The position numbers and the translations under genes were made by a program. Positions 7,680 to 16,653 of a stretch of 56,345 bases of DNA are shown here, one piece after another. The notes below the pieces were generated by a model. The model saw nothing but the letters and a program-made list of their open reading frames with translations, had not been told where the DNA came from and did not search any database. The DNA comes from Treponema sp. UBA4692 (GTDB taxonomy: Bacteria; Spirochaetota; Spirochaetia; Treponematales; Treponemataceae). The DNA lies in NCBI GenBank assembly GCA_002404895.1, contig DHKO01000032.1, positions 1-56,345 on the forward strand. The letters are read 5' to 3'. Positions within the stretch are counted from its first letter, which is position 1. The number at the start of each line of letters is the position of its first letter.

Positions 7680-9401
7680 GTGGCGAACTTGCATGGAAAA
7701 TCCCTGGACAGAAAAAAGCTTCTGGCTGACCCGATTTTAGTGGTTGCCATTATCGGAATCTTTGTGTTCCTTCTGCTTTTTATTCTTTATCCTCTTGCTA
7801 TTCTTTTGGCGGACTCGGCTGTTGTTGAAACGGGAAACAAAGTTACAATCGGATTTGGCAACTTTATCAGAATTTTCAAGATGACGACTTTCCGTCATGC
7901 GATTATAAACACGCTTTGGCTCGGACTTGTCTCGGGAATCGGAGCGACTGCAATCGGCTTTCTTTTTGCCTATGTTGACGCTTATGTTGACACCGGCTCG
8001 AAAATAGTGCGGAAACTTTTTAATCTTGTCTCAATTCTTCCTGTAGTTTCGCCGCCGTTTGTGCTTTCTCTTTCTGCGATTCTTCTTTTTGGAAGAACCG
8101 GCGTTATCACAAGAAATATCTTAAATTTAAATAATACGAATCTTTACGGTTGGCGCGGAATTGCGCTTGTCCAGATTCTTACGTTTTTCCCGGTCTGCTA
8201 TATGATGCTTAAAGGTCTTTTGAGAAATATTGATCCTTCGCTTGAGGAAACGGCGCGGAATATGGGAGCCAGCCGCCTTAAAGTTTTTCAGACCGTAACT
8301 CTTCCGCTCCTTTTGCCTGGACTTGGAAACGCTTTTTTGGTCTCGTTTATTGAATCTGTCGCTGATTTTGCGAATCCGATGATTATCGGCGGAAACTTTG
8401 ACACTTTGGCGACTTCAATTTATCTTCAATTAACTGGAGCTTACGACAAATCCGGGGCTACGGCAATGGCGGTTGTTCTTCTTGCAATCTCGATGGGGCT
8501 TTTTGTCCTTGAAAAATACTGGCTTGAAAGAAAATCCGTTGCGACTTTGACCGGAAAGGCGAGCCGCGAGCGCGCTCTTATGACAGATAAGTCGGTTCGC
8601 TATCCGCTTGTTACAATCTGCACTTTGCTTACAATTTTCGTCCTTGTTATGTATCTTCTTGTTCCTCTTGGCTCGCTTTTCAAGCTTTGGGGGCGAGATT
8701 ACAGTCTTTCGCTTAAATGGTATCAATATATCTTCAAGAATAAGGGATACAAGGTTTTTACGGACTCAATGCTGCTTTCTGCGGTTGCGTCTCCGATAAC
8801 GGCTTTGCTTTCGATGATTATCGCTTATCTTGTTGTGAAGCGGAAATTCTTTGGAAAAGGCTTTATGGAATTTGTCGCGATGCTCGCAATGGCAGTTCCT
8901 GGAACGGTTCTCGGCGTTGGATTTATCAGAGGATTTAATTCAGGGCTTTTCCACACTGGCTTGATGTCGTCTCTTTACGGAACTGGCGCGATTCTTGTGA
9001 TTGTGTTTATCGTGCGTTCTCTTCCGATTGGAACACGTTCTGGAATTGCGGCTCTTCGCCAGATTGACCGCTCGATTGAGGAAGCCGCCTACGATATGGG
9101 AGCTGACAGCGCGAAAGTTTTCACGACGGTTACGCTTCCGCTCATACGGGAATCGTTCATAAGCGGACTTGTTACGACTTTTGTGCGCTCGATTACAGCG
9201 ATTTCCGCGATTATTCTTCTTGTAACACCGAAATATCTTTTGATTACAGTTAGAATCAACGAGCATGCGGAAAAGGGAAACTACGGAATCGCCTGCGCTT
9301 ATGCGACAATTCTTATCGTTATCACTTATGCTGCAATTTCAATTATGAATATGGTTTTGTCTCGCTTGGGAACATCAAAGCCTTCATCTGCCGGAAAATA
9401 A
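7680..9401 (+). CDS. ABC importer permease, fused two-domain (FbpB/AfuB type)
   Basis: 573 aa starting at GTG 7680, preceded by AAAGGAGC. Two MetI-like permease halves are joined in one chain, each with about six helices and an EAA loop: E-E-T-A-R-N-M-G-A-S near residue 195 and E-E-A-A-Y-D-M-G-A-D near residue 468. The loops contact the ATPase. This duplication is standard for the FbpB/AfuB family. It lies between the binding lipoprotein and the ATPase gene. Confidence 0.9.
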   Translation: MANLHGKSLDRKKLLADPILVVAIIGIFVFLLLFILYPLAILLADSAVVETGNKVTIGFGNFIRIFKMTTFRHAIINTLWLGLVSGIGATAIGFLFAYVDAYVDTGSKIVRKLFNLVSILPVVSPPFVLSLSAILLFGRTGVITRNILNLNNTNLYGWRGIALVQILTFFPVCYMMLKGLLRNIDPSLEETARNMGASRLKVFQTVTLPLLLPGLGNAFLVSFIESVADFANPMIIGGNFDTLATSIYLQLTGAYDKSGATAMAVVLLAISMGLFVLEKYWLERKSVATLTGKASRERALMTDKSVRYPLVTICTLLTIFVLVMYLLVPLGSLFKLWGRDYSLSLKWYQYIFKNKGYKVFTDSMLLSAVASPITALLSMIIAYLVVKRKFFGKGFMEFVAMLAMAVPGTVLGVGFIRGFNSGLFHTGLMSSLYGTGAILVIVFIVRSLPIGTRSGIAALRQIDRSIEEAAYDMGADSAKVFTTVTLPLIRESFISGLVTTFVRSITAISAIILLVTPKYLLITVRINEHAEKGNYGIACAYATILIVITYAAISIMNMVLSRLGTSKPSSAGK

Positions 9402-9563
9402 AATTCGACTGAATTTTGAATTTCGGATAATAAATCCGATTGAATTTTGATTTTTCAGTTTTTAAGAATGTTTTTGCAGTGTCAATTTTTATTTGCTGTT
9501 CTAAAAACAGCGTTTGAATTTTTAGCTGCAAATTTTCATTGCTAACTTTTATAGGAGAAAAAT

Positions 9564-10643
9564 ATGGAAAATAAAACACCAAAAGGCGTAAAGCTTGTAA
9601 ATATAACGAAAATTTATCAAGACCCGAAAACAAAAAAGGATTTTGCAGCCGTTGACAACATCTCGCTTGATATTGCGCCGGGAAGTTTTGTTACATTGCT
9701 CGGGCCTTCAGGCTGCGGAAAAACGACAACTTTAAGAATGATTGCGGGCTTTGAAAGCCCTGACGCTGGAGAAATCTATCTTGGAGACGAGGCGATAAAC
9801 GAGCTTACTCCGAACAAGCGCGACACTGCGATGGTTTTTCAGAGCTACGCGCTTCTTCCTCATTACAATGTCTTTGACAACGTCGCTTACGGCCTGAAAA
9901 TCAGGAAAATTCCGAAAGCCGAAATCAAAAAGCGGGTAATGGAAATGCTTGATTTGGTGGAGCTTTCTGGAAAAGAGGAGAGAATGACGAATCAGCTTTC
10001 CGGCGGCCAGCAGCAGCGTGTTGCTTTGGCCCGCGCGCTTGTAATGCAGCCGGGAGTTCTTCTCTTTGACGAGCCGCTTTCAAATCTTGACGCAAAGCTC
10101 CGCGTTGCGATGCGCACTGAAATCAGAAAAATTCAGAAAAAGCTTGGAATCACTGCGATTTACGTTACTCACGACCAAAGCGAGGCGATGAGCCTTTCTG
10201 ATGAGATTATTTTGATGAACAACGGAAAAATTGCGCAAAAGGGAACTCCACAGGAAATTTATTACCGTCCGAATTCGGAATTTGTGGCAGATTTTATCGG
10301 CGAGGTGAACTTTCTTGAGGGAGCTGTAAAATCCGCAGACGGAGCTGACTGCGTTGTTGATGTGAACGGAACGGAGATAAACGCTGAAAGCTATGGAAAC
10401 TTGAAAAGCGGCGACAAATGCAAGATTGTGCTGCGGCCAGAAAGCGCGAAACTTTCCGATACAGGCTCGATTGGCGGCGAAATTGCGGTTTCAACGTTTA
10501 TGGGTGCGTATCAGTATTATGAGCTTGTGATTGCCGGAAAAACAGTCAAGATTCACGATTACAATCCAAGAGGACACAAAATCTATGCGATTGGGGACAA
10601 AGCGTTCTTGAATTTTGAGGGAGAAAAGCTTCACATTCTGTGA
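9564..10643 (+). CDS. ABC importer ATP-binding protein (FbpC/PotA-like)
   Basis: 359 aa with Walker A G-P-S-G-C-G-K-T-T, signature L-S-G-G-Q-Q-Q-R, Walker B L-L-F-D-E-P-L-S-N-L-D-A-K, the switch His in Y-V-T-H-D-Q-S-E-A, and a C-terminal TOBE-like regulatory domain (about 240-359). The start follows TAGGAGAAAA. It completes the importer with the lipoprotein at 6508 and the permease at 7680; a 162-nt gap with no clear terminator separates it from the permease. Confidence 0.9.
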   Translation: MENKTPKGVKLVNITKIYQDPKTKKDFAAVDNISLDIAPGSFVTLLGPSGCGKTTTLRMIAGFESPDAGEIYLGDEAINELTPNKRDTAMVFQSYALLPHYNVFDNVAYGLKIRKIPKAEIKKRVMEMLDLVELSGKEERMTNQLSGGQQQRVALARALVMQPGVLLFDEPLSNLDAKLRVAMRTEIRKIQKKLGITAIYVTHDQSEAMSLSDEIILMNNGKIAQKGTPQEIYYRPNSEFVADFIGEVNFLEGAVKSADGADCVVDVNGTEINAESYGNLKSGDKCKIVLRPESAKLSDTGSIGGEIAVSTFMGAYQYYELVIAGKTVKIHDYNPRGHKIYAIGDKAFLNFEGEKLHIL

Positions 10644-10674
10644 GTTTTTGAAAAATCGTAAAAACAACGGCGAT

Positions 10675-10807
10675 GCGTTAGCGCTGGTAAGGGCGGCGCA
10701 GCCGTTGCGAGGTGAGCGTGCCGAAGGCTGCGAGCGAAGCAATGGAAGCAGCTTGCTGCTGGAACCCTGGACATAGCGACCCCGCATTTTTTGCGGGGGA
10801 ACGCCCA
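10675..10807 (+). repeat. dispersed hairpin-rich element, copy A
   Basis: Begins GCGTTAGCGCTGG and ends GGGGAACGCCCAG, so the ends (GCGTT/AACGC) are inverted. It contains GC-rich stems including CCCCGC..GCGGGG (10780-10798) and AGCAGC..GCTGCT. It shares start, core (GCCGTTGCG and GAAGCAATGGA) and end with copies at 19920 and 28156. It lies between the convergent ends of the importer ATPase and ankyrin genes and has no open frame of note. Confidence 0.75.
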
Positions 10808-10835
10808 GATAAAGATTTTTATATTTTTTCTATTT

Positions 10836-13652
10836 TTATTTTGCGTTTGTCATCACTGGCTCGCGGAGAAGCTCTGCAATATCGCTTCTGCCCCAGCGCT
10901 CGGCCATTTCTGACGGAGTTTCGCCGGTGATGTTTTTTACTGCGCGGTCGAGATTCAGCGAGACAAGGTGAGACACGGTCTCTTTGTCTGCTGTGCGCGC
11001 CGCGTAGTGAAGAATTGTGTCTCCCTGACGGTCGGTTTTTGCGCGGTTGTATTTTACAATTGCGTCAAGAATAGCCATATTTTTTGTCTTGAAAACCGAA
11101 GTGAGCGCGTTTTCGCCTGTTGGAGTTGCAAGATAAGGGTCTGCGCCGTATTCAAGAAGAACAAGCGAGAGATTCTTGTTGTCTTTTGCGACTGCGATGT
11201 TCAAGGCTGTCATTCCTTTTCCGTTTCGCTGGCTTACAGGATAGCCGATGTTCAAAAGCTGCGTGAGAAGAGTTTTTGAAACGCCGCGCTCGACCGCAAT
11301 GTGAATCGGAGTGTTTCCGTCTGAATCGACAATCGTCGTGTTGTTTCCGAGAACCGCCTGAATAACATCAATATTCGATTTCAAGACAAGCGAGAACGGA
11401 GAATCTCCGCCGGCATCGCGGCTAAGAGGATTTCCGCCAGCGTTTCGAATCATATTGATGATTCCGACATTTCCTGTAAGAGCCGCATAATGGTAAGAAT
11501 TTCTTCCATACATCTCTTGAATCTGAACGTTTGCGCCGTATCCAATCAGAAGCGAAACCATTTGCTCGTTCATGCTTGAAATTGCGTCCATCAAGACTGT
11601 GCGTCCTGCCGCGTCAGCCGCGTTGATGTCTGCACCGCTTTTTATGAGAAGAACTGCCATTTCGCGTTTTGCCGAGCGGCAAGCTTCGTTCAATGCTGTT
11701 TTTCCGCTCAGATTCTGCGCGTTCACATCGACTCCAAGCGAGATGAGTGTTTTTGCAGATTCAATGGAATTCCATTTTACTGCCGCGTGCAGAGGCGTGT
11801 TTCCGAGATTGTCGCGCGCGTGGTTGTCTTTCGAGTCGATTACAACTCCGTTTTCCACGAGAATTTTTATCGTTTCAGGATTGTTGCTTTTTACCGCCGA
11901 GAACAATGCCGATTCTCCGTTCGCGTTTTCAGCTGTAACTTTCGCGCCTTTCTGAATCAGTGAAATTATTGCGCTGTTAAGCTGCCATTCAGAGGCGTAA
12001 TGAAGCGGAGTGTTTCCGGAGCCGTCGGTTGTGTTCAATGTTTTTGATGTAATCAGCCAGTCCTGCAAGTTTCCGCCGTTTGTCAAGGCGACTCTAAGCG
12101 GCGAGTCGTTCTGCACGTTTGTCGCGAAAATGTCAGCATTTTTTTCAAGAAGCAAGTCGCCAACGTCTTTGCGGTTTTTCTTGACCGTCATAAAGAGGAC
12201 AGAATCTCCGTTTTTGTTGCGCGCGTTCACATCTGCGCCAGCGTCAACGAGATATTTTATATAGTCGAAAAGAGCGTCCTTTTGGATTGCAACATGAAGC
12301 GCTGTGTTTCCGCTTGAGTCTTTTGAATTTATGTTTTCAGATGTGACGAGCATTTTCAGCATATCAGGAGTAGGGCGGCTTAGAGCCTTTGAAAGCGGCG
12401 AGTCTCCTTCCATATTTTCCGCGAAAATGTCGGCATTGTGCTTTGCAAAGAAATCAACCTGCTCGGAATGTTCCTGCTCGATTGCAATTTCAATCGGAGT
12501 TACGCCCTGCTTGTTTCGCTCGTTCACAGAAGCTCTGTTTTTCACAAGAAGCTCAAGAACATTTGCCGGAGCGTTTGACATTGTTGCGACGTGAAGAACT
12601 GTGTCTCCGTACATATCTTTTTGGTTGATGTTTGCCCTGTATTGAAGAAGCGTCGCGTAGACTGTGTACTGGCTTTCAACCGGAATAATCAGGAGAAGAG
12701 GAGTTTTTCCAAGCGAGTCGAGAGCGTCAACTTTTGCTCCAGCTCCAAGAAGTAGACGCGCAATATCGACTCTTCCATAGCGGACTGCCTCGTGAAGCGG
12801 AGTCGCGCCTGAAATGTCCTGCGCGCCGAGAATGTCCGAAAGTCTTAAAGATGTTTTTTGATTCAAGATATAATCGACAATTCCTGTGTGGCCTTCGATT
12901 GTCGCAATGTGAAGCGGAGTTTGTCCGTCATTGAATCTTAAAATCATATTGTGCGTTTTTACAGCGTCCTCAAAATATGCAAAGTCGCCGCGCACAAGTT
13001 CCGCGTCTGCAAGAATGAGTTTTGAAGCGATTCTGATTGCCGCCGCGTTGTCCGCGCTTTCAAAAGCGAGATGAAGCGGAGTTTTTCCGTTGTTGTCCTT
13101 TACTGAAAGCGGAATTCCAACCTGAATGCATTTTTCAATCGCTTTTTCATCTCTTGTCTTAACAAAATAATGGACGATTGACTGTCCGTTTTCATCGCGC
13201 ACTTCGCCTGTCTGCCGCGTAATCATCGCGTCGTACCAGTTGTCGCCTTTTGCAAGCGCAAGCTCCAGAGCCATGTTTCCGGAAGCGTCTTTCGCAAAAA
13301 TATTTCCGTGGACAATCGCAAGAACTTTAGCCGCGTCAATGCTGTCATTTTTCACCGCGACGTGAAGAGCCGTGTCTCCGGCCTTGTTTCGGATTTCTGT
13401 ATCCGCGCCTTTTATTATAAGAAAGCTTGCCAGGTCTGCCTCGTTCACTTTTGCCGCGAGATGAAGAGCCGTGTTTCCGTCTTCATCAGAAGCGTTGATG
13501 TCAGTTTTTGTCTTGAAGCGAGACTTTGCCTCCTCATATTTTCCCTGCAAAATCAGCTCAAAAATTGTTTCTTCTTTCGGTGTCGAAGCGCAGCCTGCAA
13601 GAAGCAAAATCAGAATTATCGACTTAATCACAGTTGACGCAGATTTTCTCAT
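10836..13652 (-). CDS. giant ankyrin-repeat lipoprotein
   Basis: The start is set at the ATG at 13652, preceded by GGAGAAATAT, rather than four codons earlier. The 938-aa product has a signal peptide with a lipobox (L-L-L-A-G-C, Cys near residue 21), so it is exported and lipid-anchored. Almost all of the rest consists of ankyrin repeats, more than twenty by eye, with recurrent G-N-T-P/A-L-H-x-A and G-A-D/K-V-N-A motifs at about 33-residue steps. No enzymatic domain is visible. Ankyrin arrays bind proteins, and a surface or periplasmic array this long could act in adhesion or envelope scaffolding. It is a single-gene unit, convergent with the importer operon. Confidence 0.9.
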   Translation of the reverse strand: MRKSASTVIKSIILILLLAGCASTPKEETIFELILQGKYEEAKSRFKTKTDINASDEDGNTALHLAAKVNEADLASFLIIKGADTEIRNKAGDTALHVAVKNDSIDAAKVLAIVHGNIFAKDASGNMALELALAKGDNWYDAMITRQTGEVRDENGQSIVHYFVKTRDEKAIEKCIQVGIPLSVKDNNGKTPLHLAFESADNAAAIRIASKLILADAELVRGDFAYFEDAVKTHNMILRFNDGQTPLHIATIEGHTGIVDYILNQKTSLRLSDILGAQDISGATPLHEAVRYGRVDIARLLLGAGAKVDALDSLGKTPLLLIIPVESQYTVYATLLQYRANINQKDMYGDTVLHVATMSNAPANVLELLVKNRASVNERNKQGVTPIEIAIEQEHSEQVDFFAKHNADIFAENMEGDSPLSKALSRPTPDMLKMLVTSENINSKDSSGNTALHVAIQKDALFDYIKYLVDAGADVNARNKNGDSVLFMTVKKNRKDVGDLLLEKNADIFATNVQNDSPLRVALTNGGNLQDWLITSKTLNTTDGSGNTPLHYASEWQLNSAIISLIQKGAKVTAENANGESALFSAVKSNNPETIKILVENGVVIDSKDNHARDNLGNTPLHAAVKWNSIESAKTLISLGVDVNAQNLSGKTALNEACRSAKREMAVLLIKSGADINAADAAGRTVLMDAISSMNEQMVSLLIGYGANVQIQEMYGRNSYHYAALTGNVGIINMIRNAGGNPLSRDAGGDSPFSLVLKSNIDVIQAVLGNNTTIVDSDGNTPIHIAVERGVSKTLLTQLLNIGYPVSQRNGKGMTALNIAVAKDNKNLSLVLLEYGADPYLATPTGENALTSVFKTKNMAILDAIVKYNRAKTDRQGDTILHYAARTADKETVSHLVSLNLDRAVKNITGETPSEMAERWGRSDIAELLREPVMTNAK

Positions 13653-13868
13653 ATATTTCTCCATAAATTAAGTTGCAAAATAAAACAACCTTTGTCTTAA
13701 AATTTATCGGAGTTTTTTGACCGAAAATTTAGAGCTGATAATTGATAATTGGCTTGCAACAAAATATACTTTTTTGAAATGATTGTGATAAAAACGTTTT
13801 TGTTGACTTTTAAAAGCGTTCTTTATTTTTTTATCTTGTTGGAAAGTTGAAATTTTAAGGAGGTTTTT

Positions 13869-14576
13869 ATGGCTAATTCTTTGGCTCTTACTAAATCTGA
13901 AAAACAAGCTTTTGTTACGCGCACTTACGGATGGATGGCGCTCGCGCTTTTTATCAGCGCGGTTTCTGCGTTTTTTACAGCTCAGAATCATACGCTTTTG
14001 ACAATGCTTTTTGCGAACGGCCAGATTGGATTTTGGATTCTCTGCATTGCGGAAATTATCCTTGTTCTTGTTTTGTCCGCAAAAATCAGGACTATTTCGG
14101 TCGGAGCGGCAACCGCAGGATTTATCGCCTATTCTGTGATTGACGGAATCACGCTTTCTTCAGTTTTTCTTATTTTTCAGATGGATTCGATTGCGGCGGC
14201 TTTTCTTGGAAGCGCGCTCATGTTCGGAATTATGAGCTTTTACGGTGCCACGACAAAACGCGATTTAACGACTTTCGGAACTTACTTGATGATGGCTGTT
14301 GTCGGCGTGATTATCGCGAGCCTTGTGCAGTTTTTGCTTTCGCTTTTTACAAGAGCTTCGTTCACGATGTTCGACATTTTGATTTCGATTGCGACTGCGG
14401 TGATTTTTACGGGGCTTACGGCTTATGATTCTCAGAAAGTCATTAGAACTGCCGAATATGCAAGAGATTCTGATGACTACAAAAAAGTCTCGATTTTGGC
14501 GGCTCTTGAGCTTTATCTTGACTTCATCAACATTTTCCTTTCGCTTTTGCGGCTTTTTGGAAAACGCCGCGACTAG
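13869..14576 (+). CDS. Bax inhibitor-1 / YccA family membrane protein
   Basis: 235 aa with about seven transmembrane segments and the BI-1 signature regions: an N-terminal R-T-Y-G-W-M-A-L-A-L, a central D-G-I-T-L-S-S-V-F and a C-terminal A-L-E-L-Y-L-D-F-I-N-I-F-L-S-L-L-R-L. Family members are calcium-leak channels or modulators of the FtsH protease in bacteria. It has a very strong binding site (AAGGAGG) and its own terminator, so it appears monocistronic. Confidence 0.9.
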   Translation: MANSLALTKSEKQAFVTRTYGWMALALFISAVSAFFTAQNHTLLTMLFANGQIGFWILCIAEIILVLVLSAKIRTISVGAATAGFIAYSVIDGITLSSVFLIFQMDSIAAAFLGSALMFGIMSFYGATTKRDLTTFGTYLMMAVVGVIIASLVQFLLSLFTRASFTMFDILISIATAVIFTGLTAYDSQKVIRTAEYARDSDDYKKVSILAALELYLDFINIFLSLLRLFGKRRD

Positions 14577-14601
14577 AATTCGCTTTTAGCAGAAAATAAT
14601 G

Positions 14602-14645
14602 AAAAAGCCCGGCAGTCAGATTTTTGTGAACGCCGGGCTTTTTTT
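14602..14645 (+). terminator. intrinsic terminator after the BI-1 gene
   Basis: AAAAAGCCCGGC (14602-14613) pairs with GCCGGGC (14632-14638) plus following T residues; a T-run completes a classic terminator for the plus-strand gene. On the minus strand the A-run gives a T-run too, so it may serve both directions. Confidence 0.85.
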
Positions 14646-14654
14646 ATGTCCAGT

Positions 14655-14774
14655 TTAGACTTTCAAACGAACAATAATTTTATCAGTGTCATTTTTTGAA
14701 ATCTCGATTACGGAATGGAAAGGCGTGAGTTTTTTAACTTGAACACGGAACTGAAAACCGTGAGTTTGTTTCAT
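14655..14774 (-). CDS. possible short ORF, 39 aa
   Basis: Minus-strand frame from ATG 14774 to stop at 14655, encoding a basic peptide ending I-I-V-R-L-K-V. The frame stays open further upstream towards 14814 but without another ATG. It lies just downstream of the methylase gene on the same strand and before the shared terminator. There is no clear Shine-Dalgarno. The amino-acid composition looks protein-like, so it may be a small gene or the tail of a decayed one. Confidence 0.25.
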   Translation of the reverse strand: MKQTHGFQFRVQVKKLTPFHSVIEISKNDTDKIIVRLKV

Positions 14775-14814
14775 TTCGCTTTTCAAAGAATCTTTTTTAT
14801 CCAAATCAAAAAAA

Positions 14815-15537
14815 TCATTTGTAAATCAAAAAAATCGTGGGAATTTTCCCGATTGTAAAGTCCTTTTGTTTTTTTAATTCCGACCATTCTGAAACGGTTT
14901 TTGTTTTTACGGATTCTTCTTTTGTTGTAAGTCCTGTCGCAATGCAGATTTTTGTCTCTTTTCTTAGCGTCTTTAAAAGCGAGTCGAGCATTTTGTCGTT
15001 TCTGTACGGCGTTTCAATGAAGATTTGCGTCTGGTCTTCCTTGTACATTCTGTTTTCAAGCTGCTTGATTTTGCTTTCCCGCTCGCCGTTTTTTGCCGGA
15101 AGATAGCCGTTGAACGCGAAATTCTGGCCGTTGAAGCCGCTCGCCATAAGCGAGAGAATCATTGAGTTTGGGCCGACCAAAGGCACAATCTTTGCATTTT
15201 TTTCCTGCGCAATTTCCACGGCGCGGCTTCCTGGGTCACCAATGCAGGGGCAGCCAGCGTCTGAAATCACGCCCATCGGGCGGCCGTTTTTTACAAGCGG
15301 ATTCAAGATTTTGCTAAGATCGGCGTTGCTGTCTGTGTGCTCGCTTAGCTCTGTAAATGTGCAGTCGTCAACTGGAAAATCTTTGTCGAGAGAAATCAAG
15401 AAACGCACAGCCGATTTTCGGCTTTCAACAATAAAATCACGGATATTTTTTACAATTTCAAGATTGAAATCTGGCAAAACTTGGCTTGCGGCAGTGTCGC
15501 CCATCGTGCAAGGAATTAAATAAAGCGCAGGTGTCAT
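14815..15537 (-). CDS. SAM-dependent tetrapyrrole-methylase-fold enzyme (RsmI-related)
   Basis: 240 aa of the TP-methylase fold. Visible hallmarks are the N-terminal L-Y-L-I-P-C-T-M-G-D, the G-V-I-S-D-A-G-C-P-C-I-G-D-P-G motif near residues 89-104 that binds S-adenosylmethionine, and P-L-V-G-P-N-S near residue 120. RsmI 2'-O-methylates C1402 of 16S rRNA; this shorter variant, with I-E-T-P-Y-R-N and a very reduced C-terminus, belongs to a related group of the same superfamily, so the exact substrate is uncertain. Confidence 0.75.
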   Translation of the reverse strand: MTPALYLIPCTMGDTAASQVLPDFNLEIVKNIRDFIVESRKSAVRFLISLDKDFPVDDCTFTELSEHTDSNADLSKILNPLVKNGRPMGVISDAGCPCIGDPGSRAVEIAQEKNAKIVPLVGPNSMILSLMASGFNGQNFAFNGYLPAKNGERESKIKQLENRMYKEDQTQIFIETPYRNDKMLDSLLKTLRKETKICIATGLTTKEESVKTKTVSEWSELKKQKDFTIGKIPTIFLIYK

Positions 15538-15631
15538 AACGATTTTGAATTATAAAATAAGAATTAAAAATTGTGAATTGCAGGACTTTTCTTTATTTTA
15601 TGATTTATGAAAAGCAATTCGCTTTTAAAAA

Positions 15632-15661
15632 TTGTGAATTTTTTCGTCTCTGTGATAAAAT
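15632..15661 (+). promoter_or_regulatory. promoter abutting the start codon of the sugar isomerase gene
   Basis: TTGTGA (15632-15637), an 18-nt spacer and TAAAAT (15656-15661). The predicted transcription start falls at or next to the ATG at 15669, and no Shine-Dalgarno is present, implying a leaderless mRNA. Confidence 0.5.
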
Positions 15662-15668
15662 ATCGCTT

Positions 15669-16502
15669 ATGAAAATATTGATTAGACCGCACGACATCGG
15701 CAAAGGAACTGCTGATTGGCTTGGAAAAACTGCCCATGAATGGGGATTTGACGGAGTTCAGCTTGCGATTGCGAAAGCTGTTGAAGGACAAAACGGAAAT
15801 CCCGGAACGTTGACGCCGGAAGTCATAAAAGAAATCAAAGAGGGATTCAATTCGCACGGCGTTGAGATTCCGCTTTTGGGCGCGTATTTTAATCCTGTTC
15901 ATTCCAACAAGGAAAAAGTAAAACTCGGAGCTGAAAAATACGCTGACCATTTGAGGCATGCTTCTGAATTCGGCGCGAAATTTGTGGCTTCTGAGACCGG
16001 CTCTTACAATGACGACAAATGGACTTACAATCCGAAAAACCAGACAGAAGAAGCTTTTCAGGAAGTCAAGTCGATTTTTGCTCCGATGCCGAAAATCGCA
16101 AAAGAAAACGGAGTTTGCATGGCTCTCGAGGGCGCGTGGGGCCACTGTATGTTCTGTCCTGAGCAGCTTAAGCGTCTTGCAGATGAAATTGATCCTGGAC
16201 AGGAGAATTTCCGTTTCATCGTTGATATTTACAATTATCTTTACATTGGAAACCACGAAAAACGCGCGGAGATTTTTGAAAAGTGCCTGAAGCTTTTTGA
16301 AGGCAAAATCGGCGGATTCCATTTAAAAGACTATGTTGTGAACGGCGACGAGCTTGAGATTGTGCCGCTCGGACAGGGGATAATGGGCTGGAAAGATTTT
16401 CTCCCAGTCATAATGAAAAAGTGTCCAGACGCGTACCTGATTTTTGAAGGCGTGAAAGACGTTCCTCATTCGCTTGAATTTGTCCGTTCGATTGTCGGAT
16501 AA
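15669..16502 (+). CDS. sugar phosphate isomerase/epimerase family protein
   Basis: The start is placed at ATG 15669 (M-K-I-L-I-R-P-H-D); the upstream in-frame extension to 15573 has no binding site and would be transcribed only from an earlier promoter. The 277-aa product is a xylose-isomerase-like TIM barrel (AP endonuclease 2 superfamily) with metal-site residues in A-L-E-G-A-W-G-H, V-D-I-Y-N-Y and H-L-K-D-Y, and a C-terminal I-F-E-G. The substrate is not predictable. It is followed by a probable terminator. Confidence 0.8.
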   Translation: MKILIRPHDIGKGTADWLGKTAHEWGFDGVQLAIAKAVEGQNGNPGTLTPEVIKEIKEGFNSHGVEIPLLGAYFNPVHSNKEKVKLGAEKYADHLRHASEFGAKFVASETGSYNDDKWTYNPKNQTEEAFQEVKSIFAPMPKIAKENGVCMALEGAWGHCMFCPEQLKRLADEIDPGQENFRFIVDIYNYLYIGNHEKRAEIFEKCLKLFEGKIGGFHLKDYVVNGDELEIVPLGQGIMGWKDFLPVIMKKCPDAYLIFEGVKDVPHSLEFVRSIVG

Positions 16503-16536
16503 ATTATTTTGATTGAAAGAAAATAAAATTGCTCGG

Positions 16537-16578
16537 GCTGCTCTGAAATTTTTGTCGATTTTAGGACAGCCTTTTTTG
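16537..16578 (+). terminator. probable terminator after the sugar isomerase gene
   Basis: GGCTG (16537-16541) and CAGCC (16567-16571) close an imperfect hairpin followed by six T residues. Confidence 0.5.
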
Positions 16579-16653
16579 TATTGAAATTGTGATACAGAAC
16601 GTAAAAACAGCAAGCAGCGTTTTTGGCAGAGTTCAGGATTGGCAAAATAAATT

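Noticed and set aside
10780..10798. CCCCGC..GCGGGG hairpin as a terminator of the importer operon
   Set aside because: No T-run follows and the hairpin is an internal part of the dispersed element; it may still slow polymerase.
15573..15668. Extended N-terminus of the sugar isomerase
   Set aside because: The added residues do not match the family and precede the likely transcription start.
15564..16322. A 252-codon minus-strand frame over the sugar isomerase gene
   Set aside because: Shadow of a real gene with clear TIM-barrel motifs on the plus strand.
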